A DNA stretch of 64,000 nt from Meandrina meandrites (lineage: Eukaryota; Cnidaria; Anthozoa; Scleractinia; Meandrinidae). The position numbers and the translations under genes were made by a program. The notes under the pieces are model-generated. The model ran no database searches. It was given only the letters and a program-made list of their open reading frames with translations, and was not told the origin of the DNA. Location of the stretch: positions 24,495,437 to 24,559,436 of the forward strand of contig OY855905.1 of NCBI GenBank assembly GCA_963693305.1, given 5' to 3'. This document shows, piece after piece, positions 1 through 22,300 of this stretch. Numbering within the stretch: the first letter of the stretch is position 1; every line of letters starts with the position of its first letter.

Positions 1-112
1 AATAAAGAGGATGTTGTTGTTGTCATTAATAAGCATTGCTCAGCATACGAAACGTCGAAACGGGCAACTATGACATTTGTGGCACTTTTTAACGCCCAGG
101 CTACATTTCTAG

Positions 113-9698
<9,586 letters not shown>

Positions 9699-10008
9699 GG
9701 AGGGTGCAGTTACGACTTAAATGACAGCAGAAGGGCTTGTCTGTAGGCCAAAGTTAAAGATAGCTACGTTTAAGGTCGAAAATTTAAACAAAAAAAAACA
9801 CACGCACAGAATGAAAAGGAAAGCTTAAAAGCAAGAAGAGAGGCCAAAATAGTTAATTTCGTTATTGTGTAGCGGATGAATTTCCGACTGGTTGTACCAG
9901 TTGGACGACAAGACAAATTTTGCACCAGCACATCAAATAATAGGAGAAAAGTTTTTCAATGTAACGTTTTTCAATGTGGAATCCAGTCAAATAATACTGG
10001 ACTAGTAT

Positions 10009-10014
10009 TTTATT
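10009..10014 (-). promoter_or_regulatory. Candidate RRP12 polyadenylation signal (AATAAA)
   Basis: AATAAA on the minus strand, about 360 bases after the RRP12 stop codon. Chosen only on sequence and spacing. Confidence 0.4.
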
Positions 10015-10287
10015 TTAAAAAATACACTATAGTAATCACGCAAGAATTGTTTTGCTGATATATTGCACCCTTAAAATTATACGGCAAGAATTTTTCAATA
10101 TTTGGAACCAAGTAAAAATCATAGGACAAGATTTGTTTTTAATTTCACAGTAGGGGGACTGCTTTCCAAACGTTCACAATAGGTGAACATGCTTGGAGCT
10201 CATACTCATTTACTTAAAAGTGGAAGGGTTTACATCACAAATTAACACGCAGATAGACATATTAGATGGTATTTCAGCTGTGAAGAA

Positions 10288-10293
10288 AATAAA
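10288..10293 (+). promoter_or_regulatory. Candidate ferlin polyadenylation signal (AATAAA)
   Basis: The only AATAAA I see on the plus strand between the ferlin stop and the RRP12 coding region. It lies 590 bases after the ferlin stop and 79 bases from the RRP12 stop codon. If used, the two 3' UTRs overlap. Confidence 0.3.
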
Positions 10294-10371
10294 ATATTGG
10301 TTTGCTCTCTCTCATTCATTGATTCATCCACCCATTGAGACTGCAGTTTATCACGTGGTGTGCCTATCCTG

Positions 10372-13300
10372 TCATCTTTTTGCTTTCTTGTGCCTGACGT
10401 TCGCTGCTCCTCTTTTGGTAGCTCGCACCAGCCCTTTGAACTGACCGGCCATTTTTCTTTGTTTTCTGCGCAAAAGGAATGCATATTTTTCTTGTTACAG
10501 AATTCTCACAGAGTGACATAAAAACAATTCCCTAGTATACCCTTGACCTTTGCTTTAAGCGATCTGATAATCAAATTCATAGAAGAGATTTCTCGTATCC
10601 CTATCATTCATTTAAACCATAACCCTAGGTGGGTATAGGGCCGTATCCCTATCACTTACCGTTTATTAAGCATGTTTAACTGAAGCGGCACGTAAGCAAA
10701 TGGATCTGGCTTTCCTTTCTTCTTCACATCACCTCCCGCTTTCTGTCAAAGGACGACAAAGAGATATATATATTTTACATTTTACCCGTAGCTTCAGTCC
10801 AAGCAGTTCGATAGGTACCAACTAGCCTTTACAAAGAAAGCAGCAACTATACGGGAAGACATGTGCAAATGTAAACAACACCTGACAAAAATGTCAGTCA
10901 GTCAGTCAGTCAGTCAGTCGAACATACCTTTGCTTTGTATTCTGCACCAACTGCCTTTTCGCCCTTTCCACGTTTTGACGAAAGCCCTGCAAAGTATCCT
11001 ACGTCAGTATCTCAATTTGGAAAGTGAAATAGCAACAACTGCACACCAGCGAACAAACAAACCTTCGTCATTATCGTCGTCGTCATTATCAGCTCCAAAG
11101 CTCCGTTTCTTTTTCCTTGCAGATGGACTCTGATGGAAAAATGGAAACAATTGCAAACAATTTCTAACAGTAAAATCTTCTCCTTATTGATTCTATCCTT
11201 GATCGCTTCAGAATTCTTTTTGTCCTGTCCGTTACCGTTCCTTTCTTAAGCCATTACACCTTTCAAGTCGATCCAGACACTGCGACGAGACTGCTTTCTG
11301 GAGCGACATTTAATAGCGGAGTCGACATTCATGCCCTAACTCGCAGTATCTAGTATATACGACTCACCTCTTCCATATCATCATCGGAGTCTTGGAGACC
11401 TGTCAACGATAAATAAAAGTAACGATAGGTAAAAGGTATATTAAGAACACTGATACATTTGATATCGTGGTAACTAACATGCGAGTTCTTTTCATGAACC
11501 ATTACTCACAGAATTATTACCTGGTTTTCTTTTGCGTTTGGATCCAGGCTCATGTCGTTCTTCCTCGTCATCGTCATCCGGGATAATGAGCTTTCCATCG
11601 GCAGAGGTCTGGAAATCATCTGTCGCTTTTCGTTTGGCAGGCTTTGTAGGATCGGTGGCTTTTAACATAAAAAAAGAAACATAAGTAAACAAAGGACGAT
11701 TTTGTCGGAATTATAAGATTTATCGGATGCTTTTGGATGACTTACGACAGTACGTATATGTTGCTCCAAGTCGGTTTGTTTACCCGTGTAATTGCAATTG
11801 CCTGTTTCAAGAAACTCGGCCAACATGATTTAACCAAACAGAGTGTAGTATTGATTATTAAAAACTTTCGTGTTGACCTTAAGGCTACATAGAACGATTC
11901 TGAAGAATAAAACTTACCTACAACCCTTTGTACAACTGCTGGGTCAAGAAAGTCTACCGGCTCTTCCTCGGTTCCCTCTCGGATCCAGGCTTTAGGACCC
12001 TTCGTGCGTTCGTTTGCTTTACCTGCCTTGGCCGCCTGTTAAAAAGACCACGGCAATTTTTAAAAATAACACAAGCTAAATAATCAAGCCTGTGACTAAA
12101 CAGTTGGCTTTTAAACCGTCATTAATAGTGTTTCAAAAAGCACTAGAACATTGCTCTAGTAGCAGCCACGCTTGCCGAACGAGTAAAACCATTTGGTGTT
12201 GTTTGTAAAGGCAAAACTCGCCTCCATTCAGGTTTCAGTTTTTGTACGCTTTGGAAACATACCAGGCCAGTTTGGTCGAGCCATGATTCGTATATTGCGG
12301 TCGGGCCGCAGACGAGGCTAATTAGGAAAAAGTATGTTTAGGTATTTAGCGTAACCAAAAATTCTAATAATCTGGCGATATCAGGCCAGTGACTGAATAT
12401 CGTAGGATACCAGGACAGTAGACGAGACTTCTGATTGGCCAGCTGCTAATATTATTACGGTAATGTTTGAAAGGAGATTAAAAAGCAAACCGTCGGTCGC
12501 GTTCGTTCATCATAAACTTCGAAGAAAATGAAACACTTCCCGCAATCTATTCTACTAAACTTTAAGAAAGATGTCTGTTACTGGAGTGTTAGGGAATGTT
12601 GTCACCTTTTTCTTTGCCTTCATGCCAGGTCGCTCCTCTTCTTCATCTTCTCCAAACATGAGGTCTTCATAACTAGAAAGAAATACCGTACATGAATTTT
12701 GTATACGAAATAGCAACATGTCCAAAAGGGGTTTTCTTAGCTATGATTAGCGTGGCAACAAAGGGCTCTTTTAATCCACAAACCAGTAATGAAAGAAGTT
12801 AGTGAAACAAACCTTTCAAGTAGTGGAGCTTCTTGCTCTGTTCGTTCTGTGTCTTCGTGCTATGGAAACAAAAGGAAACTCAGCGAGAGACTGGTAAGGA
12901 GCAGCAAAGGAGTGGTTAAGGTGACTCGATCGAAATAAATGACGCGCTGTATGCCTGTCTAAAAAACTCTAATAACTTCACCATTTCTTACTCGATTTCC
13001 CTGAAACTTTCGCATTTTATACGACATTTATCGTGGAATAATATGTATGTCAATATGTTGATCTAATATTCGTTAGTTTTGCGCGATGTTACATTTATTG
13101 AACACTACTTTTTGGATAAAATTGCTATTTACAGATAACTGAGCGCTAAGATTTCGTTTAAACTTCTGCAGTTAGCTCGTAATACCATCTTGCCATGACT
13201 GTTCAAGTTTCCGCAAAATGGTCGGAACAGAAACCCCGGCACAATTTGGACATCAAAATATTAACTCCGGGCGAACTTCGAAGTTTGGAACACTCCAGCG

Positions 13301-16300
13301 CTTCCAAATTTCACCTAAAAGCACAACAACCGAAGAAAAAGAAGGTTCAATGTATCAGTTTTATTAGCTCCAAATCACATTCGGCTATTTGAAACGATGA
13401 CAAAGTTTGAGCTTATGTTATAAACTCACCTTTTGCGTCAAAATGTAGCGAAGTCGCCAAATTTACGTTTTTCTGAATTATATGAAAACTAACCGGACGA
13501 ATCGAATAAAACTACTGGAACATAAAAATGAATATCTTACACACACTTTGCGCTATTTTACGTTTCTGGAGCTGCCTTGATGTGGATGAAATATATGTTT
13601 AAAAGGAAGCACTGCTTCAACTCTGTTGTGAACACGGCCTTGTTGTCATTTAAATTCTACAGCTGATGCTATGCAAATTTTTCAGATTTGATAAAAAATT
13701 GAGGAATTTGCACATGGACTAGGGGGGTGCATTGACAGTGTTTAGTCGCTATATGCTCAGGCAAGGGTAATCAGCGACGTCAGCATCGTTAATAGCATAG
13801 CTATTTTGTCAAAATATGCATTGATTTATTGATTTTTCCCATTTCTTGTTTTAATGTCTGTGTAAGGATTGTTTTCCTTGACTTGGTTTGGATGAAAAAT
13901 CAAAGCATGTAGCGACGGAACACTGTCAATGCATCCCCCTAGTCCATATGCAAAATTCCTCACATTCTCATCAAATCCAAAAAAATTACATAGCGTCAGC
14001 AGTAGAATTCAAACAACAACAAGGCCGTGTTCACAACAGAGTTGAAGCAGTGCTTCCCTTTAAACATATATTTCATCCACATCAAGGCAGCTCCAGAAAC
14101 GTAAAATAGCGCAAAGCGTGTGTAAGATATTCATTTTTATGTTCCAGTAGTTTTATTCGATTCGTCCGGTTAGTTTTCATATAATTCAGAAAAACGTAAA
14201 TTTGGCAACTTCGCTACATTTTGACGCAAAAGGTGAGTTTATAACATTAGCTCAAACTTTGTCATCGTTGCAAATAGCCGAATGTGATTTGGAGCTAATA
14301 AAACTGATACATTGAACCTTCTTTTTCTTCGGTTGTTGTGCTTTTAGGTGAAATTTGGAAGCGCTGGAGTGTTCCAAACTTCGAAGTTCGCCCGGAGTTA
14401 ATATTTTGATGTCCAAATTGTGCCGGGGTTTCTGTTCCGACGATTTTGCGGAAACTTGAACAGTTATGGCAAGATGGTATTACGAGCTAACTGCAGAAGT
14501 TTAAACGAAATCTTAGCGCTCAGTTATCTGTAAATAGCAATTTTATCCAAAAAGTAGTGTTCAATAAATGTAACATCGCGCAAAACTAACGAATATTAGA
14601 TCAACATATTGGCATACATATTATTTCATGATAAATGTCGTATAAAATGCGAAAGTTTCAGGGAAATCGAGTCAGAAATGGTGAAGTTATTAGAGTTTTT
14701 AGACAGGCATACAGCGCGTCATTTATTTCGATCGAGTCACCTTAAGGTGATTGTCCTTGTTCTGTACCTTATGAATTGTAGAGCGCACGTGCACCAAACG
14801 TGCAAACTCAAATGTTTTAGACAAAAGACTAGACACTTACTGATTTTCTTTCTCTTCTCGCAGCCATTTTCTGTCTCTTTAGCCTCTGGGTTGTCTTATA
14901 AATGTTGTGGACTAACTTGCGATGTTCTTCGGGTGTGCACTTGTATATCGTCTGGTAGCTAACAGACAAACAAACAAACAAACCAGAAAACATCTTGCAG
15001 CCACCAGCTTTACAACATTTCCACTACTTTCAGATGAAAATTATTCCCTCATTTTGCGTTGAGTTCTTGGGCAAGATACTTATACTCTCACAGTGCCTCT
15101 CCCAACCCAGGCCCCAGTCGTTCAAAGGGTGGATAACACTATCCACCGGATAAATCGCTATCCAATGGATATCGTAGTTTGTGTTGTAGACACTTATACA
15201 CTGGATAGTGATTTATCTGGTGGATAGCGCTATCCACCCTTTGAACAACTGGGGCCAGGTGTATAAATGGGTGCCGGGAAATTGTTGCGGTAATCTGACA
15301 GAATGCTAGAGAGAAATCTGCGATGAACTCTCTGTAGTATCCCAGCCAAGGGAGTAGAAATACTCCTAGCCGCTTAATGTTACAGAATTTGGAGTTATGC
15401 GCCGGGAGCCGAGAGCTAGGAGCCACCGTACCTTTTTTAATAAACGTAACATCGTAATTTGCAACCCTAAATCGAATCGAGCAGTTCGCATTAAAGCAAT
15501 TGCCCAATCTGATAAGGCTTTAGAGTTAATGTTGAACTAGTCACTCACCCAAACTTTCTGATAAGCCGTTCAAATAAAACCTTGACATTATATCGAAAGC
15601 GACGTCTCGTGTCATCATTCCACGCCACGAGACCACCAACCTACAAAACGAAGAGAGAAAGTAACAGCTTTAGCGACAAAAAACTCTACAAACGTTATAC
15701 AGCTAACCATAAATGAATAACAATTTTCCATCGAGTTTTGAGCTGTTTGAGTTAAAGTTGTATGTGTAGTTGTGGGTTCCAAGATGGAGTGGTGTTAATG
15801 CATGTCGTTTCACAGAAAGTTTGGCACTTGTTGTTGAAGTTCAAGGTGATTGTTTTTACTTACAAGATCTTGAACGTAGGGCACCAAGTCCTGTTGACTC
15901 ATTACAGAGATTATAACCTGTAGAAAGGAAAAACAAATGACATAGAAACTTGCTCCACGAACGTGTAGTTGAATCGCGTAACTATAGCAACATGACGCGC
16001 GCGTGGACAGACCCAGATGACGAAGGTCCAGCAAAGGGTTATCTAATTCCTGTAGTGACCTTACAGAAAGAACTTTATCCTCAAGGCACCTCTTTTACTT
16101 AGCCGTGAATGCAACTGGGTTCATATGCTAGTGGGAAGGTGAAACGGTAATTTGCAATAGATTAGCATTACATTGAACAATTAGATTATGACCTCAAAAT
16201 TTCTGTGAGGTGATAGTTGATGAGGCCGCAGGTCGAAATCTTTGTTCATTCCGAGCTCGCGCGAACTCTTACGCTAACGGCTGATAACCAATCAGACTGT

Positions 16301-19300
16301 CGTCATTTGCATTAGTCTACTAGTTGAATTCTACTAATCAAGGTGAGTAGCCTTACCTTGAAGAAACCAAGACATGACTTGATCACCTCTCTAGCAACTG
16401 ATCGCAGACAGACAAGAATGCCCTGAATCAGCTGCTCCAGTAATGCACTGGGAATCTCGTCTGAAAAGCACCACAAAATAGAACAATCAAACCAGGCCAG
16501 GAGATTTAACAGCAACAAATGCTCACGATACAGAACCTATCATCAATTCCGTCCAACTGAGTACTACTCACTTCGGAACTCGTACACCACTCTGGACACG
16601 GATATAATGGTTGCACTAATCATGTGCGGTGAGCCCGCGATACCGGCCACCACCAACTCCAGGAATGACGTCAAACATTCTAGAACGCGAGAGAAAGTAC
16701 AAGATGCAATGAGTGAACCGATAGAAACAAGAATGTATGCCAGACAACAATCATAGTCAGCCAGCTCAACGGGACACATCAAACTAAAAAAACTGTCATC
16801 GCACTTGTTCAGAGTGGACTTCGCTGGTCATGAAATTCGCTAAGCAACAATGAAATACGAGCGGCTAAACTTAACAAGTTATTCACCTCAAGTATCAGTC
16901 AGAGACCATCACACAAACTCTCACCTTGTCTGGTTTTGCCCGATGAACGGAAGCAAGCGTTGCAACACTCGATCAGCAAAGTGAATGCTGAGGAGCGAGC
17001 CTTGACTGCTACTTCCTTGGTACAAAGGATAACCTGATTAACAAGTAACACATTCGTCAGCATTGCCAATAAAAAAATTCCTAAAATTGCGAACTGACTA
17101 TGTTCAAGGTCCTTAGCTTACCTCTGGAATGATGGCTTGGATGAACTGTACAGGATCTTCCAACTTTCGAACGATATGAGCAAGGCAACGCAAACGGGGC
17201 TAAAGGGTCAGAAAAGGAGATAGGGATTGGTAACGTACAATGTAACAGCAAAGAACTATTTTTATTTTTTTATTTGTTTTTCAGGTAGAACGTCCCCTTG
17301 TTGATGCGTGTACTATTCATCTCAGCTGCTCATGAACAGCACAAACAGGAAGGGGAATAAGCTTGCCTTACCATCATCCCAACACTCTAAAGCACACCAA
17401 TTGCTCGATTTGGAAAGTGATGTGGTCTCTGATGATCACCATTTTGGCAAACAATTACGTGTGCATTATTTTATAAACAGCCAGTCTTTTGCAATGAAGA
17501 AGCTGCATGGGCTAGATTATGAATCACTGCACCGAGAATTGCAGTCCCAGCCAAACTGAAACCAAGTTCCTGAGGCTGAAAACCTCTTGATCATGTGGAT
17601 GCAGTGACAGTTGATTGTCAAAATGCCAAAAAGAGAAGAAATGCACACAAGGTGACATTGTTTTATCAGCCGGATATTGAAATTATTAACTTCACTGTTT
17701 TGTTCGCTACCGCAATTTTTTTCAACCAGGCCTCTGTACAGAAAAGTCACTTCGTCTATAACCACTTCAAATGTACTTACAGTTTTGGAAGCCGAGCTTG
17801 ATGAAGCTAACGTCTTGAGTAGGATTTCTTGAAGTTCCTTGAGATGGGAGACGACGAATTTCTGACTGCTCTCGGAATCAGCGCCACAAATCTGCTCCAG
17901 TATGCGATAAGCTTTCTTCTGCTGCGTAACATCTGTGGCCTCAAATATGAACAAAAAGCTATAATTACTCCCTGTTATCTACTTATAAACCCTTTACCCT
18001 TTTCCAGTCCAACCTAATTTTTGAGTTTTTCCAACTTCTGTGTCTAAGGATGAAATCCTATGTTGTGACCATTTATGTGAAAGCTAGTCGGTAGGTCGTC
18101 GTTTTAAAGATTTTACCAACCTCATTCCCAGGGTCTCTCTCTCCCCGCTCTTGGGGGCGGGGAGAGAGAGACCCTGGGAACGAGGTTGAGATTTTACCAG
18201 ATGCAAATTTGAGAAAATTTGACTATTTTTTCGTTACTTCATAAACCAGTACGAAAAGAAAATAAATATGTCTGTTCGCGTTTTGTCTTCAACTGCAGCT
18301 AACCAAATTGATATTGTAAAAGACAATACCTATTAGCATTCTATTAAGTTACACTTAGTAATGGCAGACTGGAGGTTTACACAGGACCACACAGGACTTT
18401 GTAACCACGACTCAGTCTCTGCCGAAGACTACAATCACCTGGACAATCATATTACAGAAAACACTCAGTGCATATACAGTGTATATCTACCTGTAGCCAT
18501 GGCAAAGTCATATCGTAGAGCATTTTGATATTTTTCCCATCAACGTAAGGCGTCATTGCTATAACTAAGTCCATCATCAAATTCCTGAAAATAACACCAA
18601 AACTCGCGTATCAATAGACGGATCTCCTACTGCCCTTCCGATGTACAACATACATTGCACATTTGATATACATTGAATGAAACGGAAATTTGTTTTCATC
18701 CAAAATAAAGTCATTTTAATTTGAGTTGAAATTCCTTTCCAGCTTTACATACCTCGACTTTGCATCACTTTCACTGGCTGTTAGCTTTTCTAGACCCTTG
18801 GAGAAGAACTTGGCAGCAAGCTAAACAGATAAGAAGAACTCGTGTATCTTGTTCATGCGGTATCGACGGTGTTACAGTCCAAATGGCATTGGAGCAGTGA
18901 ACACAACTACGAATTGGGCATTACAGTGACAGAAGTTTTTTTCGTCACAGAGGCTTGTGCGAGGATTTACTTTTGTTGGGTTTTCGGAGGGATAAAACTT
19001 AATAACGCAAACTAGAGCAGTTTGCTAAGGTTCTCAACTCTGTCTCTGCCCAATTACCAACAACACAAAACCAGTCCGAACTCGAAGCAACAATGAACAT
19101 GTATGCATAACTGGTGCAAAGATCGATAAAACGCGGTTCAGCCAATTTTCCTTGGTTTTTCTCCCTATTGATTGAGAAGACAGCATGTTTTTTTCTGACT
19201 TCTCGGAGAATTTTAAATAAACGCAAAATGAACGAAGAGAGCGGGGAAACTATCCTTGTCCCTTGGAATGTCTCAGAAGTGTACATACAGTTTCGGTACG

Positions 19301-22300
19301 GTGAATCACAGGGATTGCAGACTACTTACCTTGTGATCTGTAATGCTCAGATAAACTCTCACAGTCTCCAGTATTGGCAACTTGTCAGGATCGCCTTCCT
19401 TTTCTTCCGCAGTATACAGGTTAAACAGGATCGGCAAGTAGTTCTTTGCATACAGAGACAACTCGTTCCTGCATTCAGCTGACAGTGACAGACATAGAAA
19501 ATAACACTGAATTATTAAATACAATTACTAAAACGGGACAGTTATCTTTAAAAGTAACTATGCATACGACGGAGCGTGCGGAAGAGTTTGGGTCGAGTAC
19601 ATGAAAACGAGGGGAGTGGTGCTTCCCTTCCAACAAAAACAAAGCAAAGTATGGGGAATGCAAGTAGTATCTCTTGTAATTCTTGAAATATCTCGTCAGT
19701 TAGAAAGTGATTCTTAAGTGTTGATGACTGCTATTGAAATCCCTGGTCTTACAACCGCAGATATGGTCGTATGGTTTCGAAGTGAACACAGAAAAGTGGG
19801 AAAATGTCGTCGGAAAACCGCATAGATTTTCTCAGTCTCTTCACTGTTTTATACTCATGTACAGTTTTAATCCACACTACTTCAGTTTCTTTTTAATGGC
19901 AGACCCTGAAACTGAGTATAGAAACAGGATTAAGAAAGGACAAAAGAGCTTCTAAAAAATTGACACATCTCTTGAAACTTCTCGCGCATCGCATCTAGTT
20001 TCTCGCGCGTCGTGTCCAATTTCTTGAGAGACGTGCTTCACATCTCCCTAATTCGTTACTCCAGAGAGAGACGGACGTTTTAGTTAGAGCCATCTCAATA
20101 GCTGAGATTGTAAAGCGTAACGAGCAAGCACATCATCGAAAATTATTTCTTGGTGAGACTTACCATTATCTGACATCTTGGAGACAAGCAGCCTCAGGGC
20201 TTGGCAAATTGTTAAACGCAGATCTGGTCTCTCCGTAAGAGCCACGCCCAATATCCGGGCAACAGACTTGAACGACTACAAAAGAAATCAAAGTCAGGAC
20301 GACTAAAAAAACGTTCTAACCTTAAGTGCTGCACGTAGATCATTTTCAACATTCCACGAGCTTCACGTTAGCCTCGGTTATGCATGTATGTACAGAAAAC
20401 CACATGAACATGAATGCAATTTGCGATTAACAGGCGAGATTGAAGTTTTGAGAGTAGAGATCGTGCAATTTTGAGAACGTTGTATACTCCACACTCTCTG
20501 CTCTACACTCTATGTTCGGTACTTCTAATCCATATTCGATACTTACGGAGTTTATTACACTCATTCATTAACCTGTTATGCCTACGTGGCACATACGACC
20601 TCCGCTGACTTTGTAGAATGCATACATTCTTCTAGCATTTTGTAAAATTTTCATTTTCTATGTTTAATTATACCTGGCACAAGTCAGTTGGTCGGGTGCA
20701 GAATCCTGGTAGAAGAGCCCAGATCTGTGAGGAGACAACAAGAACTAGTTGAGCCCACTTTCGTGTTCCTCAAAAAACGAGTCAAGGAGGTAACAGTCAG
20801 AAAAGCAATCCATGTAAAAGTATATCAGTGTCTAGACGCGACTGTAGTGCGAGCACCTCCGATCACTCTGAATGTGGTTACGTCACCTTCGCACAAAGTC
20901 TGGCTGCAAAAGCTTAGCAACCTCCCTAATGTAAACCGTGGGCTCAAATGTGAGACAGAATCCAAGTTACACAGCTCCATATCCGTTACAAGGGAAATGG
21001 AGCGACATCAGCAGACTATGCTTTGAACAATATACAATATACTCCTGATAATAATGGCTGTGAAGGATTGAGTTTGATGAGAGGAATAAGTTAGAAGGAA
21101 AGTAATAACGTAACAACAGCATAAAATAAAAGCCCTCGTGTACTTACCTGAAGTTGCAGAGTGTTGTATACTTTACTCTCGAGGAGCTTCCCTGCTTCCT
21201 TGAGAGAAATTGCTGAAAGAAAATTCAAAAATTTCAAACTGCATGTAGCTAGTTAGCAACTATACTGAAATCCATTGGACGCGTACTTTTCTACAAAATC
21301 AAAGCATTATTTCTGGGTTTTCCAAGATCTAGGGACAGAGAATAGAGCCTCTTGAAATCACAATAAGAACAGATCACAACATCTCTTCACAAGTCGAAAC
21401 AACAAACTTCCATTTCGTCTATTTACGAAATCCCCTACACTAAGCACCACACATTACCGCTAATCTCAGCATCACTTTTTTTAACCCTCTCTCCTAGTTG
21501 TTTCTTTATGTCCGTGTTACCTTTGGTTCTGAGGTTAGCTGATAGCGGCAGCATCACATCGAAAAAATACTTTAGTTCCGTGTCTTTAACGTTATCCTTC
21601 AATACGGGCAGGAGCCAACTGCGAGGGAAGTTACATGGTCCACCTCTGAAAATTAAACGTTGAATTAATAACCTCTTACTAACCGAGCGCGAGGGCAGTA
21701 CTGGGGAATGTTGGCCCAAGGTTGTGGCAGTACAGACCGAGGGCCAATATTCCCCAGTGCAGCTCGAGAAAGCTAGCTTAGTGCGTAGTTCATTATATGG
21801 CACTTGTTTCAGCTGCAAATTTTGCATTTGCCGTCTTTCCAAAATAAAAAATACACGGCTTATGACCGTATGGCAAAATCCCGACCAAGAAAGAACAAAT
21901 CACAACGCTCGGATTTACCTCAAGACTGCCTTTCCATATAATTAAGTCAGTTATAAACGAGTCAAATAATGACTTTCAAAGGTTCATGTACGCGTTTTGA
22001 CAAACGGAAGGAGTGTGGTTTATGTTTAGACTAACTTACAAGCACTACAATGCTTGTCATCCTTCCAGTCATGTACGACCCAAAGGTGATGAGGCAAGTA
22101 GACGACGTCGTTCAAACAGAGCAAGCAGAGGGAGGACGGCATGGATGTTTGTTTGTAACCAAGGGGAATAATCCATTTCATGGTTACAACGAACGCACGT
22201 TTCTTTCCCAGCTAAAACACTTTTTGTAGATCGAGTCGGCTGCTTTAGGGCAGTTTTGATACTTCTTAGAATAACAACCATTATGGACGTTTGACCTCAT

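Larger units (their letters stand above)
9699..10371. other. Tail-to-tail intergenic region (ferlin and RRP12 3' UTRs)
   Basis: 673 bases separate the ferlin stop from the RRP12 stop, and the genes converge. AT-rich with no coding potential; it must hold the 3' UTR sequence of both transcripts. Confidence 0.8.

Noticed and set aside
15139..15507. 122-codon minus-strand frame
   Set aside because: Lies across the SINE and its nested MITE in RRP12 intron 31.
17308..17954. Plus-strand frames antisense to RRP12 exon 25 and intron 25
   Set aside because: The minus strand here encodes the conserved QQKKAYRILE exon with proper splice sites; the plus frames show no family motif.
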